Below, one piece after another: positions 30,363 to 31,243 of a stretch of DNA of 31,243 nucleotides. Positions within the stretch are counted from its first letter, which is position 1. The number at the start of each line of letters is the position of its first letter. Under the pieces are notes generated by a model. That model did not search any database. It had not been told where the DNA came from and was given only the letters and a program-made list of their open reading frames with translations. The DNA is from a virus. The DNA is taken from positions 1 through 31,243 of IMG/VR virus record IMGVR_UViG_3300010160_002754, one strand, 5' to 3'. The position numbers and the translations under genes were made by a program.

Positions 30363-30674
30363 ACATCCAACGCCAAAGCCAAAATCGCAGACCTGTTGTT
30401 AGAGGAAAATAATCCAAAACTAGCACTCCGTACCTTTGTGCAAGGCGGAGGATGCAGTGGATTCAGTTATGGATTTACATTCGACGAAGAAGTAAACGAA
30501 GATGATTTTGAGTTTCCAGTTGGCGAATTTAAAATGTTAGTCGATGCAATGAGTATGCAATATTTGCAGGGTGCTGAAATTGACTACAAAGAAGACTTAT
30601 CCGGAAGTAGCTTTTCAATTAAAAATCCACAGGCTACATCAACATGCGGTTGTGGCTCGTCCTTTTCCGTTTAA
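30351..30674 (+). CDS. A-type iron-sulfur carrier (ErpA-like)
   Basis: The 107-aa protein carries C35 in [11 protein letters not shown] and C99/C101 in TCGCGSSF. The [16 protein letters not shown] context and the acidic loop [10 protein letters not shown] are nearer ErpA than IscA, but I would not fix the name. ErpA-type proteins deliver [4Fe-4S] clusters to enzymes. It is divergent from iscU across a 54-bp gap with two back-to-back late boxes, so both halves of the Fe-S module should be expressed at the same time. Its ATG stands at the predicted transcription start. Confidence 0.92.
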   Translation: MINITSNAKAKIADLLLEENNPKLALRTFVQGGGCSGFSYGFTFDEEVNEDDFEFPVGEFKMLVDAMSMQYLQGAEIDYKEDLSGSSFSIKNPQATSTCGCGSSFSV

Positions 30675-30690
30675 AATGATAAAATTTCAG

Positions 30691-30719
30691 TTGACTTCTT
30701 GGTAAAATGGTTGTATAAT
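30691..30719 (+). promoter_or_regulatory. sigma70 promoter for the DNA ligase gene
   Basis: TTGACT (30691-30696) and TATAAT (30714-30719) have a 17-nt spacer, the best sigma70-type match in the window. Predicted start is about 30726. The spacer holds TTGGTAAAA (30699-30707), the reverse complement of the repeat at the endolysin promoter. Confidence 0.75.
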
Positions 30720-30725
30720 ATACAC

Positions 30726-30755
30726 ATGTTCAACCATTTATCTATCACATTATGA
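30726..30755 (+). CDS. possible 9-codon leader peptide before the ligase
   Basis: An ATG at the predicted transcription start opens MFNHLSITL and stops at TGA (30753-30755), overlapping the ligase ATG as ATGA. It could couple translation of the ligase, which has no Shine-Dalgarno of its own. A frame this short may be chance. Confidence 0.25.
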   Translation: MFNHLSITL

Positions 30756-31243
30756 GCAATTGTGCCAGTATTATTCGAATCCTAGAAGATCATCCTAGTC
30801 GTTTAAACAAAGAAGGTATCCTAGAAGCAGAAGCAACTAGTAACAATCAAGAATTGTTTGAGGGTATGCGTATGGCTCTAGATAATCTTTATACCTTTGG
30901 AGTAAAGAAAGTACCTACACATGGAGGCCCGGATGGACAAGGATTGCCCTGGACTGCATTTAAAGAATTGGCTCATTTGTTGTATACCAGACAACTTACT
31001 GGACATGATGCTCGTGATGCTATTGAACTGGCATTGAGTGCGAGCACACAAAGTCAATGGAACGACTGGTATCGTCGTATCCTTATCAAAGACCTACGCT
31101 GTGGTGTCAGTGAAAAGACTGTAAACAAAGTTCTTAAAGACTTTTCCAGTATTAAATCTGTACCAGTGTTTGAGTGTATGTTAGCACATGACGGTGCCAA
31201 TCACGAAAAGAAAATTACAGGTAAAAAACTACTTGAACCTAAA
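30752..31243 (+). CDS. T4 gp30-like ATP-dependent DNA ligase, N-terminal part
   Basis: The frame runs off the window after 164 codons. The N-terminal helical region matches the layout of T4 gene 30 ligase: LLYTRQLTGHDARDAIEL corresponds to the T4 segment with TRKLTGNAAIEEL, and RRILIKDLRCGVSEKTVNKV to T4's RRVMMRDLECGASVSIANKV. The sequence then reads PVFECMLAHDGA and GKKLLEPK. The nucleotidyl-accepting lysine lies beyond the window edge, so the active site cannot be checked. The enzyme seals nicks during phage replication and recombination. It has a strong sigma70-like promoter, as expected for an early or middle gene. Confidence 0.88.
   Translation, partial: MSNCASIIRILEDHPSRLNKEGILEAEATSNNQELFEGMRMALDNLYTFGVKKVPTHGGPDGQGLPWTAFKELAHLLYTRQLTGHDARDAIELALSASTQSQWNDWYRRILIKDLRCGVSEKTVNKVLKDFSSIKSVPVFECMLAHDGANHEKKITGKKLLEPK

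Overview
The window reads as an AT-rich piece of a tailed-phage genome, most likely a marine T4-like myovirus. The evidence is: (i) the N-terminal part of a T4 gp30-type DNA ligase at the right edge; (ii) several TAAATA boxes of the T4 late-promoter type next to gene starts; (iii) virion-like beta-rich structural proteins; (iv) a SleB-type endolysin with a small membrane protein behind it; (v) a DUF6321 protein, a family I associate with marine phages; (vi) a phage-style tRNA; and (vii) dense packing with ATGA/TAATG overlaps. No terminase, capsid or polymerase gene is inside the window, so lineage and host are inferred. The LPPVK motif in IscU and the glycan genes point to a Gram-negative, probably proteobacterial, host, but a cyanobacterium cannot be excluded.

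Layout. 1-51: partial tRNA(CAT) on the minus strand. 52-771: a gene-poor region with a tRNA promoter, three direct repeats, a perfect palindrome, a sigma70-like promoter and a hairpin. 772-2493 (minus): a GT9-like glycosyltransferase, a DUF6165-like protein and a 2OG-Fe(II) oxygenase. 2597-8109 (plus): virion-like proteins, including an Ig-domain protein, a Hint-domain protein with an eleven-glycine tract, and small ORFs. 8148-23708 (plus): one long, tightly coupled operon with a repeat-containing glycosyltransferase, five radical SAM enzymes with a C-x3-C-x2-C motif (four with an N-terminal auxiliary cysteine module, one with a C-terminal one), a B12-type radical SAM enzyme, three SGNH hydrolase domains (one fused to a glycosyltransferase), a GT-B-like protein and a nucleotidyltransferase-cupin fusion. 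It ends at an intrinsic terminator inside the 3' end of a convergent gene. 23709-25266 (minus): a second DUF6165-like protein and a three-domain sugar C-methyltransferase. 25315-27003 (plus): a GT10-like glycosyltransferase and a methyltransferase-like protein. 27104-28558 (plus): endolysin, holin candidate and two small basic proteins. 28549-30296 (minus): iscU, a sulfotransferase, an A-type Fe-S carrier and two small ORFs. 30351-31243 (plus): a second A-type carrier and the partial ligase.

How the parts may fit together (inference). The glycosyltransferases, C-methyltransferase, nucleotidyltransferase-cupin, SGNH enzymes and sulfotransferase resemble a pathway that builds and decorates a glycan on the virion or the host envelope. 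Interleaving six radical SAM enzymes among them is unusual and suggests radical-chemistry tailoring of a sugar or a protein substrate. The phage-encoded IscU and two A-type carriers could supply the many [4Fe-4S] clusters these enzymes need. Gene expression appears to use sigma70-like promoters with 16-17-nt spacers (two of them sharing a TTACCAA operator-like motif) and T4-like late promoters, some placed so that the start codon falls at the predicted transcription start.
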